From UBA5216 sp043743335 (GTDB taxonomy: Bacteria; Pseudomonadota; Gammaproteobacteria; Burkholderiales; SG8-41): a stretch of DNA of 64,000 nt. The position numbers and the translations under genes are program-made. The stretch covers positions 1-64,000 of the forward strand of contig JAYTWR010000064.1 of assembly GCA_043743335.1 (NCBI GenBank), read 5' to 3'. This document shows positions 50,294 through 59,622 of the stretch, piece after piece. The notes below the pieces were generated by a model. The model saw only the letters and a list, made by a program, of their open reading frames with translations, had not been told where the DNA came from and searched no databases. Position 1 is the stretch's first letter. Each line of letters opens with the position of its first letter.

Positions 50294-52408
50294 ATGCCCG
50301 ATGGCGCGGCACTGTTCCAAGAATGCGCCGGCTACCTGAGGCCGGAAGACGTCGCGCAGCTTCAAACCGCCTATAAATTCAGCGCTTCGGCGCACGAAGG
50401 CCAGTTTCGCAATTCCGGCGAGCCTTACATCTCGCACCCGCTGGCCGTGGCCAGCATCCTCGCGCAATGGCATCTTGACCCGCAGGCCCTGACAGCGGCG
50501 CTGCTGCATGACGTGATGGAAGACACCGCCGTCACCAAATCCGATCTGCAACTCGCCTTCGGCAAGCCGGTAGCCGATTTGGTGGACGGCGTTTCCAAGC
50601 TCGACAAAATCGAATTTGAAACGCAGGAAGAAGCGCAGGCCGAAAACTTCCGCAAAATGTTGCTGGCGATGGCGCGCGACGTGCGCGTCATCCTGATCAA
50701 GCTCGCGGACCGCCTGCACAATATGCGCACGCTGGATGCCGTGCCCGCGCACAAGCGCCGCCGCATTGCGCGCGAGACCATGGAAATCTACGCGCCCATC
50801 GCCAACCGTCTGGGGTTGAACAGCATTTATCAGGAACTCGACGATCTGTCGTTCAAGCACCTCTACCCCAGCCGCTGCAATGTGCTGACCAAAGCCGTGG
50901 CGCATGCGCGCGGCAACCGCCGCGAAGTGGTAGGCAAGGTTCTCGCCAGCATCGAAAAACGCTTGGCGGACAACGGCCTCACGGCGCAAGTGAGTGGCCG
51001 TGAGAAGCACCTGTACTCGATCTACACCAAAATGCGCGAAAAACATTTATCGTTCGGGCAAGTGCTCGATATGTTCGGCTTTCGCATCATCGTCAAGGAC
51101 GTTCACGCCTGCTACACCGCGCTCGGTGTGCTGCATGGGCTGTACAAACCCATCCCCGGCAAATTCAAAGACTACATCGCGATCGCCAAGACAAACGGCT
51201 ACCAGTCGTTACATACGCATTTGTTCGGCCCTTTCGGCAGTCCGATTGAAATTCAAATCCGCACGCAAGAAATGCACAAAATCGCCGAGGCGGGTGTGGC
51301 CTCGCACTGGCTCTACAAAAGCTCGGATCAATCGATCACCGATCTGCAACGCAAAACCCATCAGTGGCTGCAAAGCCTGCTGGAAATGCAATCCGAGTCC
51401 GGCGACTCGGTGGAGTTTCTCGAACACCTGAAAGTCGATCTCTTTCCCGACGCAGTGTACGTGTTCACGCCGCGCGGCAAAATCATGTCATTGCCGCGCG
51501 GTGCCACCGCCGTAGATTTTGCCTATGCGGTGCACAGTGATGTCGGCAATCGCTGCGTGGCGGTGAAAATCAATCAGGAATTGATGCCGCTGCGGCAAGG
51601 CCTTAAAAACGGCGACCGCGTGGAAATCATCACCGCCTCGCATGCCAAGCCCAATCCGCTGTGGCTCAATTTTGTGGCTACGGCCAAGGCGCGCGCGCAC
51701 ATTCGGCACTTCCTCAAGACCATGCACTTTGATGAGTCTGTGCAACTCGGCGAGCGCCTATTGAATCAGGCGCTGGCGGTATTGAAATCCAACATCGGCG
51801 CGGTATCCGAATCGCGCTGGGCCAAAGTGCTGCGCGAAAGCAACGGCAAGTCGCGCAACGACATACTGTCCGACATTGGCTTGGGCAAGCGCCACGGCGT
51901 GGTGGTGGCGCGGCAACTGCTGGCGCTGCGCGATCCGACACCCGGCGAACAAACGAACATGGGGCCGATTATCATTCGCGGCTCGGAGGGCATGGCGGTG
52001 CAGTTTTCCAAATGCTGCCACCCAATACCGGGCGACGGCATTGTTGGCCTGATCGGCAAGGGCCAAGGCATGGCGATTCACACGCACGATTGCCCGGTGC
52101 TGGCAAAATCGCGCCATGAGCCAGACCGCGTGCTCGACGTGGCATGGGACGACGAATCCAACAAGCTGCACGATGTTAACGTGCGCGTCATCGTCGCCAA
52201 TGAGCGCGGCGTGCTGGCGAAGGTGGCCGCTTGCATCGCCGACGAAGAATCGAATATTCAGAACGTCGCAGTCGATCCGCAAGACGGCGGCAAATACGCC
52301 AGCATGGATTTCACCCTACAGGTCACCAACCGCCAGCATCTCGCACGCATCATGATCGAAATGCGGCGCATCCCGGAAGTGACGCGCATTACGCGGCTGC
52401 GGGCTTAA
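50294..52408 (+). CDS. spoT: bifunctional (p)ppGpp synthetase/hydrolase SpoT
   Basis: A 704-residue Rel/Spo homologue with hydrolase HD domain (LLHDVMEDT, H72-D73, ED76-77), synthetase domain (GKFKDYIAIAKTNGYQSLHT and IQIRTQEMHKIAEAGVASHW), TGS domain (YVFTPRGKIMSLPRGATAVD) and a C-terminal ACT domain. The complete HD motif and the basic KFKD loop point to a bifunctional SpoT-like enzyme, not a synthetase-only RelA. A strong terminator follows the stop. Confidence 0.94.
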   Translation: MPDGAALFQECAGYLRPEDVAQLQTAYKFSASAHEGQFRNSGEPYISHPLAVASILAQWHLDPQALTAALLHDVMEDTAVTKSDLQLAFGKPVADLVDGVSKLDKIEFETQEEAQAENFRKMLLAMARDVRVILIKLADRLHNMRTLDAVPAHKRRRIARETMEIYAPIANRLGLNSIYQELDDLSFKHLYPSRCNVLTKAVAHARGNRREVVGKVLASIEKRLADNGLTAQVSGREKHLYSIYTKMREKHLSFGQVLDMFGFRIIVKDVHACYTALGVLHGLYKPIPGKFKDYIAIAKTNGYQSLHTHLFGPFGSPIEIQIRTQEMHKIAEAGVASHWLYKSSDQSITDLQRKTHQWLQSLLEMQSESGDSVEFLEHLKVDLFPDAVYVFTPRGKIMSLPRGATAVDFAYAVHSDVGNRCVAVKINQELMPLRQGLKNGDRVEIITASHAKPNPLWLNFVATAKARAHIRHFLKTMHFDESVQLGERLLNQALAVLKSNIGAVSESRWAKVLRESNGKSRNDILSDIGLGKRHGVVVARQLLALRDPTPGEQTNMGPIIIRGSEGMAVQFSKCCHPIPGDGIVGLIGKGQGMAIHTHDCPVLAKSRHEPDRVLDVAWDDESNKLHDVNVRVIVANERGVLAKVAACIADEESNIQNVAVDPQDGGKYASMDFTLQVTNRQHLARIMIEMRRIPEVTRITRLRA

Positions 52409-52414
52409 AAACAA

Positions 52415-52447
52415 CGCGGGGCTGAACATTCAGCCCCGCGTTTTTTT
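52415..52447 (+). terminator. rho-independent terminator after spoT
   Basis: Stem CGCGGGGCTGA/TCAGCCCCGCG with a 4-nt loop, followed by seven T. It begins 7 bp after the spoT stop and separates it from the convergent MlaC-like gene. Confidence 0.95.
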
Positions 52448-52461
52448 AACACCTTGGGAAG

Positions 52462-53097
52462 CTACCCTGCGTTCTGCCTGTTCTTCGCTTCCAGCGCCTT
52501 AATCAAGCCATCGATGCCAGACTTGGTAATTTCGCTGTTAAACGAGCTGCGGTAGTTGGTCACTAGGCTCAGGTTTTCGACTACCACATCGTAAACCTTC
52601 CAGCCGCTCGCTACTTTAGCCAGGCGGTAATCCACCGCAATCGGTTGGCGCGATGGGTCTTTGACGAAGGTTTTGACCACCACATCATCGTCCGCCGGCT
52701 TGACGACCGCCGGACGCACGTCCACTGATACCTCAGCCGTGCTCGATTGGCTCAACGCCTGACTGTACGTCGTCACCAACAGCGTGCGAAACGCGCCGGT
52801 CAGCGCCTGCTGCTGTGCGGGCGAGGCATCACGCCATGAGCGACCCACCGCCATGCGCGTCATCGCCTGAAAGTCAAAATTGGGCAACACTTTTTTGTCG
52901 ACCACCTCAGCCAGTGCGCGCCGTTCCTTGGTGGCTTTAATGGCCACCAACACCTCCTCCACCATGCCTTTAACCAGCGCGTCGGGCGCGCCCTGTCCCT
53001 GCCCCTGTCCCTGTCCCTGTACCTGTGCCAGCGCCGGGCCCGCTGCCGCCAACAGAACAGTCACCGCACCCAGCAACGCCGCCAATTTCTTGATCAT
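52462..53097 (-). CDS. MlaC/Ttg2D family phospholipid-binding protein
   Basis: A 211-residue periplasmic protein: signal peptide KKLAALLGAVTVLLAAAGPALAQ, then the MlaC fold (VDKKVLPNFDFQAMTRMAVG, WRDASPAQQQALTGAFRTLL, VTNYRSSFNSEI). MlaC carries phospholipids between the outer-membrane MlaA and inner-membrane MlaFEDB. No other mla genes are in the window. A five-unit GQ repeat follows the signal peptide, encoded by a hexanucleotide tandem. The start MIKKL at 53097 is conserved. Confidence 0.9.
   Translation of the reverse strand: MIKKLAALLGAVTVLLAAAGPALAQVQGQGQGQGQGAPDALVKGMVEEVLVAIKATKERRALAEVVDKKVLPNFDFQAMTRMAVGRSWRDASPAQQQALTGAFRTLLVTTYSQALSQSSTAEVSVDVRPAVVKPADDDVVVKTFVKDPSRQPIAVDYRLAKVASGWKVYDVVVENLSLVTNYRSSFNSEITKSGIDGLIKALEAKNRQNAG
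52991..53024. repeat. CCTGTC hexanucleotide repeat in the MlaC-like gene
   Basis: Five to six near-perfect copies of a 6-bp unit encode QGQGQGQGQG just after the signal peptidase site. Changes in copy number would keep the frame and only alter linker length. Confidence 0.85.
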
Positions 53098-53218
53098 CGA
53101 GATTCCTTTGTGCTTGATACCCGCGCGGGATTGCGCGTTTGCGCCTGTCTTCAGGCGCAGTTCCAATAACGCAGTTCTACCCCGGCGGTTACAGCAACGT
53201 AACGTCAGGCGAAAATAA

Positions 53219-53246
53219 AAATATGTTTAAAAACAACTAGTTACAT
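53219..53246 (+). repeat. AT-rich border element, copy 11
   Basis: AAATATGTTTAAAAACAACT then AGTTACATA. Core AAACAACTAGTTA, one mismatch to WATCAANNNNTTR. It lies between the MFS gene's stop and the MlaC-like gene's start. Confidence 0.8.
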
Positions 53247-53321
53247 ATTAAAGTTGATTGCGCAACGCGGTCAGCAATGGGTTGTTACAAAACTTCACAT
53301 TTTGCCTACAGCCCGCGCCGC

Positions 53322-54527
53322 TTACGTGCGTGCCGCCACCGGTGCAATCCCGCTGTGGCCGTTGCGCCGCAGCCACATCAGCCACAGCGTAAAGCCGGAC
53401 GCCAGCAACAGAAACGGCACCGTGCCGTAGTTCACCGCATGCCAGCCGCTGGCGTTGAGCAGCACGCCCGACGACATCGACGAAACCGCCATGGTGCAAA
53501 ACACCATCAGATCGTTCGCCGCCTGGGTTTTGGCGCGCTCGGCGGGCGTATGGCATTCGGTGAGCAGCGCCGAGCCGCCGACGTACATAAAATTCCAGCC
53601 CACGCCCAGCACAAACAGTGCCAGCCAGAAATTCATCACGCCAGTGCCCGCCAGCGCGCAAAGCACCGCGCCGAACAGCAGCACAATGCCCATCAAAATC
53701 ACTTTCAGCACGCCGAATTTCTGAATCAGCGAGCCGGTAAAAAACGACGGCCCATACATACCCACCACGTGCCACTCCAGCACAAATGCCGCCGAATTAA
53801 AGTGATGATCATGCGCGCGCATCGCCAGCGGCGTGGAAGTCATGAACAAATTCATGATGCCGTACGACAGCGCGCCCGCCAACGCCGCCACAATAAACAC
53901 CGGCTGGCGCATGATCTCGCGGATCGGGCGTCCGCCGTCTTTGCGCTCCTCTGCCGTCATGCGCGGAATCTCCAGTTGCGACAGCAGCAGCGCGGCTACC
54001 AGACACACACCCATCAGCGACAGGTACGACCCCAGAAACATATGGCCGGCGAACATATCTTTGGTACGCTTGGCCATTTCGGGCGCGACAAAACCGCCGA
54101 TGATGCCGCCCGCCAGCGTGAGCGAAATCGCCTTTGCTTTGAAGCTCGCGTCAGCCACGTCCGCCGCTGCAAAACGGTAGTACTTGCCGAAGGCGGTGTA
54201 ACACCCCATCACCAGCATGCCCGCGCACAACAACCAAAAACTCGCGAGATAAATCGCCAGCGCACACAAGGCCGCGCCACAAAAGCCAATGGCCGTGCCC
54301 GTTTGAAACCCCGCACGACGTCCGACCGATTTCATCAGCAACGAAGCCGGCACCGTAGTCAGCGCCGAGCCCAGCACATAGCCCGTCAGCGGCACCGTCG
54401 CAAACGCCGTGTTTGGTGCCAGCGCATAGCCCGCCAAGCCCGTCACCATCACCAGCGTGACGCCGCCGGTCTGCAATGTCGCCTGGCAAGCGGACAGCAC
54501 AAGTACATTTCGGTGTTGTTTTTGCAT
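53322..54527 (-). CDS. MFS transporter
   Basis: A 401-residue major facilitator with 12 predicted helices. GYVLGSALTTVPASLLMKSVGRR carries the loop 2-3 signature region and FVLGVGWNFMYVGGSALLTE is in the second half; a hydrophilic loop (EIPRMTAEERKDGGRPIREI) separates the halves. Substrate unknown; it neighbours a Bug gene and a CoA-ester cluster. A second minus-strand frame within it (53248-53775) is a shadow. Confidence 0.85.
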   Translation of the reverse strand: MQKQHRNVLVLSACQATLQTGGVTLVMVTGLAGYALAPNTAFATVPLTGYVLGSALTTVPASLLMKSVGRRAGFQTGTAIGFCGAALCALAIYLASFWLLCAGMLVMGCYTAFGKYYRFAAADVADASFKAKAISLTLAGGIIGGFVAPEMAKRTKDMFAGHMFLGSYLSLMGVCLVAALLLSQLEIPRMTAEERKDGGRPIREIMRQPVFIVAALAGALSYGIMNLFMTSTPLAMRAHDHHFNSAAFVLEWHVVGMYGPSFFTGSLIQKFGVLKVILMGIVLLFGAVLCALAGTGVMNFWLALFVLGVGWNFMYVGGSALLTECHTPAERAKTQAANDLMVFCTMAVSSMSSGVLLNASGWHAVNYGTVPFLLLASGFTLWLMWLRRNGHSGIAPVAART

Positions 54528-54575
54528 TCGTTTTTTTACGCTAATTTCGCAGATTCACGCCACCACCTACCAGCC

Positions 54576-55541
54576 TCACTCCGGCTTAATCCCCGCCGCC
54601 TTAACCACTGGCCCAATGCGCGCGATGTTCGCCTTGATGTAGTCGGCAAACGCCTGCGGCGTGCTGCCGATGAGCGCAAAACCCAGCGCCGACAAACGTT
54701 CTTTGGTTTCCGGCAACTGCGTCACGCGCACCACCTCGGCATTCATGCGGCTGACGATCTCCGGCGGCGTGCCTGCCGGCAACAACACGCCGGTCCAGGA
54801 ATCAAAATCAAAACCTGGCACGCCCGCTTCAGCAATGCTCGGAATATCCGGCGTAGCCGCGATGCGCTTGGCACCCGTGGTGCCGAGGATACGCAGTTTG
54901 CCGCCTTTGGCGTGCGGCAGTGCCGTCGCCAAGCCCGGCACCATCATCGGAATTTGCCCCGCCAGCACGTCGTTGAACGCCGCCGCCAGCCCCTTGTACG
55001 GCACGTGCAAAATGTTGATGCCGGTCATGGATTTGAGCATTTCCATCGGAATGTGCTGCGCGCTCCCCACGCCACCCGACGCGTAGTTAAGCTGCCCCGG
55101 CCGCGCGCGCGCAAACGCCAGCAACTCCTTCACGTTGTTCACCGGCACCGAAGGATGCACCGCTAGGCAGTTGTTGATCTCCGCCGTCAGCGACACTGCG
55201 GCGTAATCTTTCACCGGGTCATACGGCAGCTTCACATACAAATGCGGATTGATCGCCAGTGTCGCCACATTGCCCATGCCCATGGTGTAGCCATCCGCCG
55301 GCGAGCGCGCAATCGCCTCCATGCCGATAATGCCGTTGGCACCCGTACGGTTATCCACGATCACCTGCTGTTTCCAGTTGTCCGACATTTTTTGTGCGTA
55401 GTGTCGGCCAAGAACATCGACTGCGCTGCCGGGAGCGTAGGGAAGGATGAGACGGACGGACTTGATGGGGTAGGTTTGGGCGGCTGCTGGCAGCGCCATT
55501 AGTGTTGTTAGAAACAGGGGGGTTAGTGCCAATGATTTCAT
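54576..55541 (-). CDS. Bug/TctC family solute-binding protein
   Basis: A 321-residue Bug protein: signal peptide LTPLFLTTLMALPAAAQ, then YPIKSVRLILPYAPGSAVD, DNRTGANGIIG, PADGYTMGMG and LHVPYKGLAAA. The start MKSLALTP at 55541 lies 16 bp after the SDR gene's stop, so it is probably co-transcribed with that SDR. Ligand unknown. Confidence 0.92.
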   Translation of the reverse strand: MKSLALTPLFLTTLMALPAAAQTYPIKSVRLILPYAPGSAVDVLGRHYAQKMSDNWKQQVIVDNRTGANGIIGMEAIARSPADGYTMGMGNVATLAINPHLYVKLPYDPVKDYAAVSLTAEINNCLAVHPSVPVNNVKELLAFARARPGQLNYASGGVGSAQHIPMEMLKSMTGINILHVPYKGLAAAFNDVLAGQIPMMVPGLATALPHAKGGKLRILGTTGAKRIAATPDIPSIAEAGVPGFDFDSWTGVLLPAGTPPEIVSRMNAEVVRVTQLPETKERLSALGFALIGSTPQAFADYIKANIARIGPVVKAAGIKPE

Positions 55542-55557
55542 ATTTTGCTCGCCGCCC

Positions 55558-56319
55558 TTACGACCCGGAAATCGTAACCCCACCATCCACCACAATCATC
55601 TGCCCTGTGACAAACGACCCCGCGTCAGTCGCGAGAAACGTGGCCACGCCGCCGATATCCTTAGGCTCGCCCAGACGCCGCATCGGCGTGGAAGCCTCAC
55701 GCGATTTACGCCGCGCTTCGTCCGACCACAGCGCTTTGGCGAAATCCGTCTTGATCAAACCCGGCGCAATGGTGTTGACACGAATGTTCTTCGGCCCCCA
55801 TTCCACCGCCAGCGCACGCGCGAGACCCGCTTCGGCAGCCTTGGACGTGCCATACAGCCCCAGCACCTGACTGCCGCGCAGCGCGCCAATGCTAGAAATA
55901 ATAATCATCGCACCGCCGCCGCGCTCGCCCATTTGCGGCAGCACCATGTTGGCGAGCCAGAACACGCTCTTCACATTGGTTTCCATGATTTTGTCGAACA
56001 CATCGTCACTCGCCGTGGCCAGCGGGCCAAAATGCGGGTTCGACGCCGCGTTACACACCAGAATATCGATGCCCCCCCACTTCGCGATAATCGTATCGAC
56101 CGCCGATTGGCACGCTGCTTTGTTGCCCACGTGACACGGCAGCGCCAGCGCCTCTTGCCCACGCGCGGCAAACTCCGCCGCCACTGCATCACACGCATCG
56201 GCCTTGCGGCTGGAAATCACCACCTTCGCGCCCGCGTTGGCCATTTCTTCGGCGATGGATTTGCCGATGCCCTTGGTTGAACCCGTGACTAACGCCACTT
56301 TGCCTTTAAGACTGAACAT
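55558..56319 (-). CDS. SDR family oxidoreductase
   Basis: A 253-residue short-chain dehydrogenase with all motifs: TGSTKGIG near residue 13, CNAAS, the catalytic Ser in ISSIGALRG and the YGTSK Tyr/Lys pair, then GQMIVVDGG. It resembles 3-oxoacyl-ACP reductases and glucose/3-hydroxyacyl dehydrogenases. The start MFSLKGKV at 56319 has GGGAGAAAG upstream. A border element lies 21 bp upstream of the ATG. Confidence 0.92.
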   Translation of the reverse strand: MFSLKGKVALVTGSTKGIGKSIAEEMANAGAKVVISSRKADACDAVAAEFAARGQEALALPCHVGNKAACQSAVDTIIAKWGGIDILVCNAASNPHFGPLATASDDVFDKIMETNVKSVFWLANMVLPQMGERGGGAMIIISSIGALRGSQVLGLYGTSKAAEAGLARALAVEWGPKNIRVNTIAPGLIKTDFAKALWSDEARRKSREASTPMRRLGEPKDIGGVATFLATDAGSFVTGQMIVVDGGVTISGS

Positions 56320-56340
56320 GCTTTCTCCCGACCACAACCG

Positions 56341-56370
56341 TAACTAATTGATTTTAAATGATTATTTTTA
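56341..56370 (-). repeat. AT-rich border element, copy 12 (closest to consensus)
   Basis: Plus strand TAACTAATTGATTTTAAATG then ATTATTTTTA. The minus-strand core AATCAATTAGTTA is exact. The remaining 120 bp to the next gene contain no other feature. Confidence 0.9.
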
Positions 56371-56492
56371 ACCCACGCCATCCCGGTGAGAAGACGCTCA
56401 ACGTCAATGGCCGCACACCGAAGGGCGTAACCGCATGCGGGCTACTCACCCAAGTACTATACCGTATCGCGTGCACGCCCATGCGATCAGCG

Positions 56493-57284
56493 CTATGCGT
56501 TGCGGAATTTCGCCGGGCGTTTTTCGATAAACGCCGCCAGCGCTTCTTTCGCGTCCGCGGTGTAGCGCAGTTTGGTGTTCATGGTGTTTTGCATGTCGAT
56601 AAACTGCTCCGCGCTTAAATCGTGCGCGCGATGCAGCGCCTGCTTGGTCATGCGCACGGCAATGGGCGCTTTGCTGTTGAGCTTACGCGCGAGCGCCATA
56701 GCCTCATCCATGAGTGTCTCGTGCGGCACCACCGCGCGCACCAAACCCCAAGCCTTGGCCTGCGCTGCGTCAAACGGCTCGCCTAACATGCAGATTTCGG
56801 TGGCGATGGCGCGACCCACCAGGCGCGGCAGGTAATACGCCGAAGCCTCTGCCATCAGGCCGCGTTCAACAAAATTGCAGCCGAAGGTGGCGCGGTCGCT
56901 GGCAATGCGAAAATCCGCTGCAAACGCCATATTGTTGCCCGCGCCGCGCGTGACACCATTGACCGCTGCGATCACCGGCTTGGACAGCTCGCCAAACGCA
57001 ATCGGATAGTAGTACCGCGCATCGAACATGGGCTGCGTCAAAATGCTGTTGCCACCGCCGGTGTTCTCGGCTTGCGCACGCGCCTTCAAATCGGCACCGG
57101 AACAAAAGGCGCGCCCCGTGCCGGTGACAATAATGGTCCAGATATCCTGATCGTATTCGGCCTTGTGGATCACCTCGGCAATTTCTTGTCGCATCACCGT
57201 GTCTAGCGCGTTCAGACGGTCGGGCCGGTTCAAAGTGAGAATGCCGGTGTGTTCGCGTACTTCCCACACAATGGCTTGATACAT
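56493..57284 (-). CDS. enoyl-CoA hydratase/isomerase family protein
   Basis: A 263-residue crotonase. Oxyanion motifs FCSGADLKAR (first) and NGVTRGAGNNMAFAADFRIA (second) are intact, followed by VERGLMAEASAYYLPRLVG. Likely a hydratase or isomerase of acyl-CoA in beta-oxidation-like or aromatic CoA degradation. I chose MYQAIVWE at 57284 with TTGGAGA upstream. The neighbouring crotonase at 57441 suggests a shared pathway. Confidence 0.9.
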   Translation of the reverse strand: MYQAIVWEVREHTGILTLNRPDRLNALDTVMRQEIAEVIHKAEYDQDIWTIIVTGTGRAFCSGADLKARAQAENTGGGNSILTQPMFDARYYYPIAFGELSKPVIAAVNGVTRGAGNNMAFAADFRIASDRATFGCNFVERGLMAEASAYYLPRLVGRAIATEICMLGEPFDAAQAKAWGLVRAVVPHETLMDEAMALARKLNSKAPIAVRMTKQALHRAHDLSAEQFIDMQNTMNTKLRYTADAKEALAAFIEKRPAKFRNA

Positions 57285-57440
57285 ATGAAAATCTCCAAGG
57301 TTTGCGTTAAACAAGGCCAAACGGCCGGTAGATTAAGTGTAACAAGTCGCAGGACTCGGGTTCGGCTGCGGGGTGCGCAAAACGGCATTTGCCTCAGAAG
57401 ACACAGCAGACGCCGAGGAAAACCTGAGGCGATGTAATTT

Positions 57441-58247
57441 TTACTTCATGCCCGACTTAAACTTCGGCGTACGCTCGCGATCACCGAGGTTGTTCCAGCC
57501 CATATAGTTGGGTTTGCGTTTCTCCGCGAAGGCCTTGCGCGATTCCATACGATCGGATTGGGCACCGTGGTTGTGCAGCAGCTTGGCGTAGGCTTCGATA
57601 TCGTCCGGCACGCGCCCGCGCATGGCACGCGTCATCGCCAGTGTGTTCACGCGCGAGGCTGGCGGCAGGCTCAACAAATGTTCCGCCATTTCGCGCGACG
57701 CAGGCATGAGCTGGTCTTCATCCACCAGCCGGTTGAGATACCCCAGCTCATACAGACGCTCGGCCTTGAAACGAAACGCGAAAGCCACCTCGGTGGCAAT
57801 GGCGTGCGCAAAGTTGTTGACGTATCCGTGGTTGTGACCGCCCAGCAGCCAGCGCTTGGCTTCCGACGATTCAAACGTGACACCGCGCACCGCCACACGA
57901 AAATCCCCGCGCTCGGTCAGCATGAAACCGCCGCCCATGGCGAACCCGTTGATGGCCACGATCACCGGCTTATCAAGCGTGCCGTCGTTGTACGGATTCT
58001 CACGCTTGGCTTCGGGTGCAGCGCCGATGCGGCCTTTTTCCACCGACTCTTTCATGTCTTCGCCGGCGCAGAACGCGCGACCGGTACCGGTGAAAATAGC
58101 GACTTCCATATCTTTGCTTTCGCGAAACTCGCACCAGGCATCCGCCAGCAGATTGCGCATTTCGGTGCCCAGCGAATTCATGCGCTCCGGACGATTTAAC
58201 CGGATCACCATGATGCCGTCGTTGCGTTCCACTTCGACAAAACTCAT
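57441..58247 (-). CDS. enoyl-CoA hydratase/isomerase family protein
   Basis: A 268-residue crotonase: first oxyanion motif FCAGEDMKES, second NGFAMGGGFMLTERGDFRVA. The C-terminal tail (AEKRKPNYMGWNNLGDRERT) is unlike typical hydratases. The ATG at 58247 has AGGAGAG upstream. With the crotonase at 56493 it forms a two-gene minus-strand unit; a hairpin GCCTCAG/CTGAGGC lies between them (57391-57430). Confidence 0.9.
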   Translation of the reverse strand: MSFVEVERNDGIMVIRLNRPERMNSLGTEMRNLLADAWCEFRESKDMEVAIFTGTGRAFCAGEDMKESVEKGRIGAAPEAKRENPYNDGTLDKPVIVAINGFAMGGGFMLTERGDFRVAVRGVTFESSEAKRWLLGGHNHGYVNNFAHAIATEVAFAFRFKAERLYELGYLNRLVDEDQLMPASREMAEHLLSLPPASRVNTLAMTRAMRGRVPDDIEAYAKLLHNHGAQSDRMESRKAFAEKRKPNYMGWNNLGDRERTPKFKSGMK

Positions 58248-58290
58248 CTCACTCTCCTCATAGTTGAATTCACATCATACGCCAGCGGCC

Positions 58291-58317
58291 AATCGCCAAT
58301 CGTGAATCGCCAATCGT
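58291..58317. repeat. 13-bp direct repeat AATCGCCAATCGT
   Basis: AATCGCCAATCGT occurs at 58291-58303 and 58305-58317 without mismatch in the 81-bp gap between the MFS gene and the crotonase gene. Confidence 0.85.
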
Positions 58318-58328
58318 ATTAACGATTC

Positions 58329-59582
58329 TCAGCGCTTGTTACCCGGCGCATCCGCGCGCCAGATGTGCTCGCGCCAGTGCCAGCCGATCAACGCCGTGCA
58401 TAGCAGCCCCGACACGCAATACAGCGTCGCCGTCACACGATAACCGTAGTTCGCCATCAACGGCCCCGCCATCAGCAGGCCGACGGGCACGCCATAAATC
58501 ATCAGCGTGCGCGTGCCCATCACATGCCCGCGAAAACCTTCGCGCGTGGTGCGCAACAACATGGCCGACAGCGGCACCATGCTCATGCTTTGCGCGCAGC
58601 CCGCCAGCATGATCATCGGTATGCCCGTCGTGAAGCCCGGCATTTGCGCGAACAGCAACGTCATGCTGTACCACACGCCGCAAAAAATCAGCATCATGCG
58701 CGCGGGTGGCAGCCGGTAACCAATGCGCGAAAGAATGATGGATCCCATCAACGCGCCAAACGCAAAACTTGCTGCAAGATAGCTCAAGCCGCGCTGGTCG
58801 GTATGATAGACATCCTTCGCCACCACCGGCAGCAGGCTGTTGGTCAGCGGAAACGCCGACACATTGACCAGAAACGCTATCGCCATTGCCGCGCGCAAAT
58901 GCGGCGTCTGCCACACGTACACCAAGCCGTTGCGCAAATCGCCCAACGCCGACGCCGGGCGCGCGTCTTTCGCCGACTGCGACACCGGCTTGCCCGTCAC
59001 CTGCAAACTCAGCATCAGCGCACAACAATAAAAACTCGCGATGAAAATATAGGTGTACGCCATGCCCACCCACACCGCGAGCGCCGCACCCGTCAGCGCG
59101 CCCATCACACGCGCGGAATCTTGCGTGGTGCGCGAAATACTGGTCGCGCCAAAGATGCCGGCAGCGGGCATGGTCTCGCCCACCAGCGCATAGCGCAACA
59201 CCATGTCGGCAGGACGCAGCACACTCATTGCCGCGCCGATGAAAAACACCTGCAAGGGCATCAGCGCACCGCTTAGCGCCAGCGTCATCGTGGTTGTTGC
59301 CAGCAGCGTAGACGCCAACCGTACGCTGCAGTACGTTTTTTTGTTGCCTATGCGCTGACCGGTGACACCCAGCACTGGCGCAGCCAGTGTGCCCAAATAT
59401 TGCAGCGACGCAAACAAGGTGAGCATGACCACTGAGCGTGTCTCGACGAGGATGTACCAAGCGAGAATAATGTTCTCCATTTCCAGCGCCCACGACGTCA
59501 TCAAATCCGCCGTCCACTGAAAACGAAAACTCCTTACCGCGAACGGTGCCAGTGCAGAGGGCTTGTGCGACGCGTCACTCAT
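58329..59582 (-). CDS. MFS transporter
   Basis: A 417-residue major facilitator with 12 predicted helices, including GTLAAPVLGVTGQRIGNKKT (loop 2-3) and FAFGALMGSIILSRIGYRLP. Resembles the Enterobactin/EntS-like or DHA3-type group by length and loop pattern, but substrate is unknown. It is downstream of a cluster of Bug genes. Its start is 12 bp from a border element that joins it to the Bug gene. Confidence 0.86.
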   Translation of the reverse strand: MSDASHKPSALAPFAVRSFRFQWTADLMTSWALEMENIILAWYILVETRSVVMLTLFASLQYLGTLAAPVLGVTGQRIGNKKTYCSVRLASTLLATTTMTLALSGALMPLQVFFIGAAMSVLRPADMVLRYALVGETMPAAGIFGATSISRTTQDSARVMGALTGAALAVWVGMAYTYIFIASFYCCALMLSLQVTGKPVSQSAKDARPASALGDLRNGLVYVWQTPHLRAAMAIAFLVNVSAFPLTNSLLPVVAKDVYHTDQRGLSYLAASFAFGALMGSIILSRIGYRLPPARMMLIFCGVWYSMTLLFAQMPGFTTGIPMIMLAGCAQSMSMVPLSAMLLRTTREGFRGHVMGTRTLMIYGVPVGLLMAGPLMANYGYRVTATLYCVSGLLCTALIGWHWREHIWRADAPGNKR

Positions 59583-59594
59583 GGGGAAATAACG

Positions 59595-59621
59595 TAACTA
59601 ATTAATTTTAAAGCTATTTTT
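59595..59621 (-). repeat. AT-rich border element, copy 13
   Basis: Plus strand TAACTAATTAATTTTAAAGC then TATTTTT. Minus-strand core AATTAATTAGTTA, one mismatch to WATCAANNNNTTR. It fills the gap between the Bug stop (59623) and the MFS start (59582). Confidence 0.82.
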
Positions 59622-59622
59622 C

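Noticed and set aside
53277..55166. 629-codon plus-strand open frame
   Set aside because: It is antisense to an MFS gene and a Bug gene with clear family motifs, and its translation is His/Arg/Gln-rich with no family signature, as expected of a high-GC shadow frame.
58339..59517. 392-codon minus-strand frame overlapping the MFS gene
   Set aside because: Same strand but different frame from a convincing 12-helix transporter; the composition is Gly/Ala/His-rich without domains.
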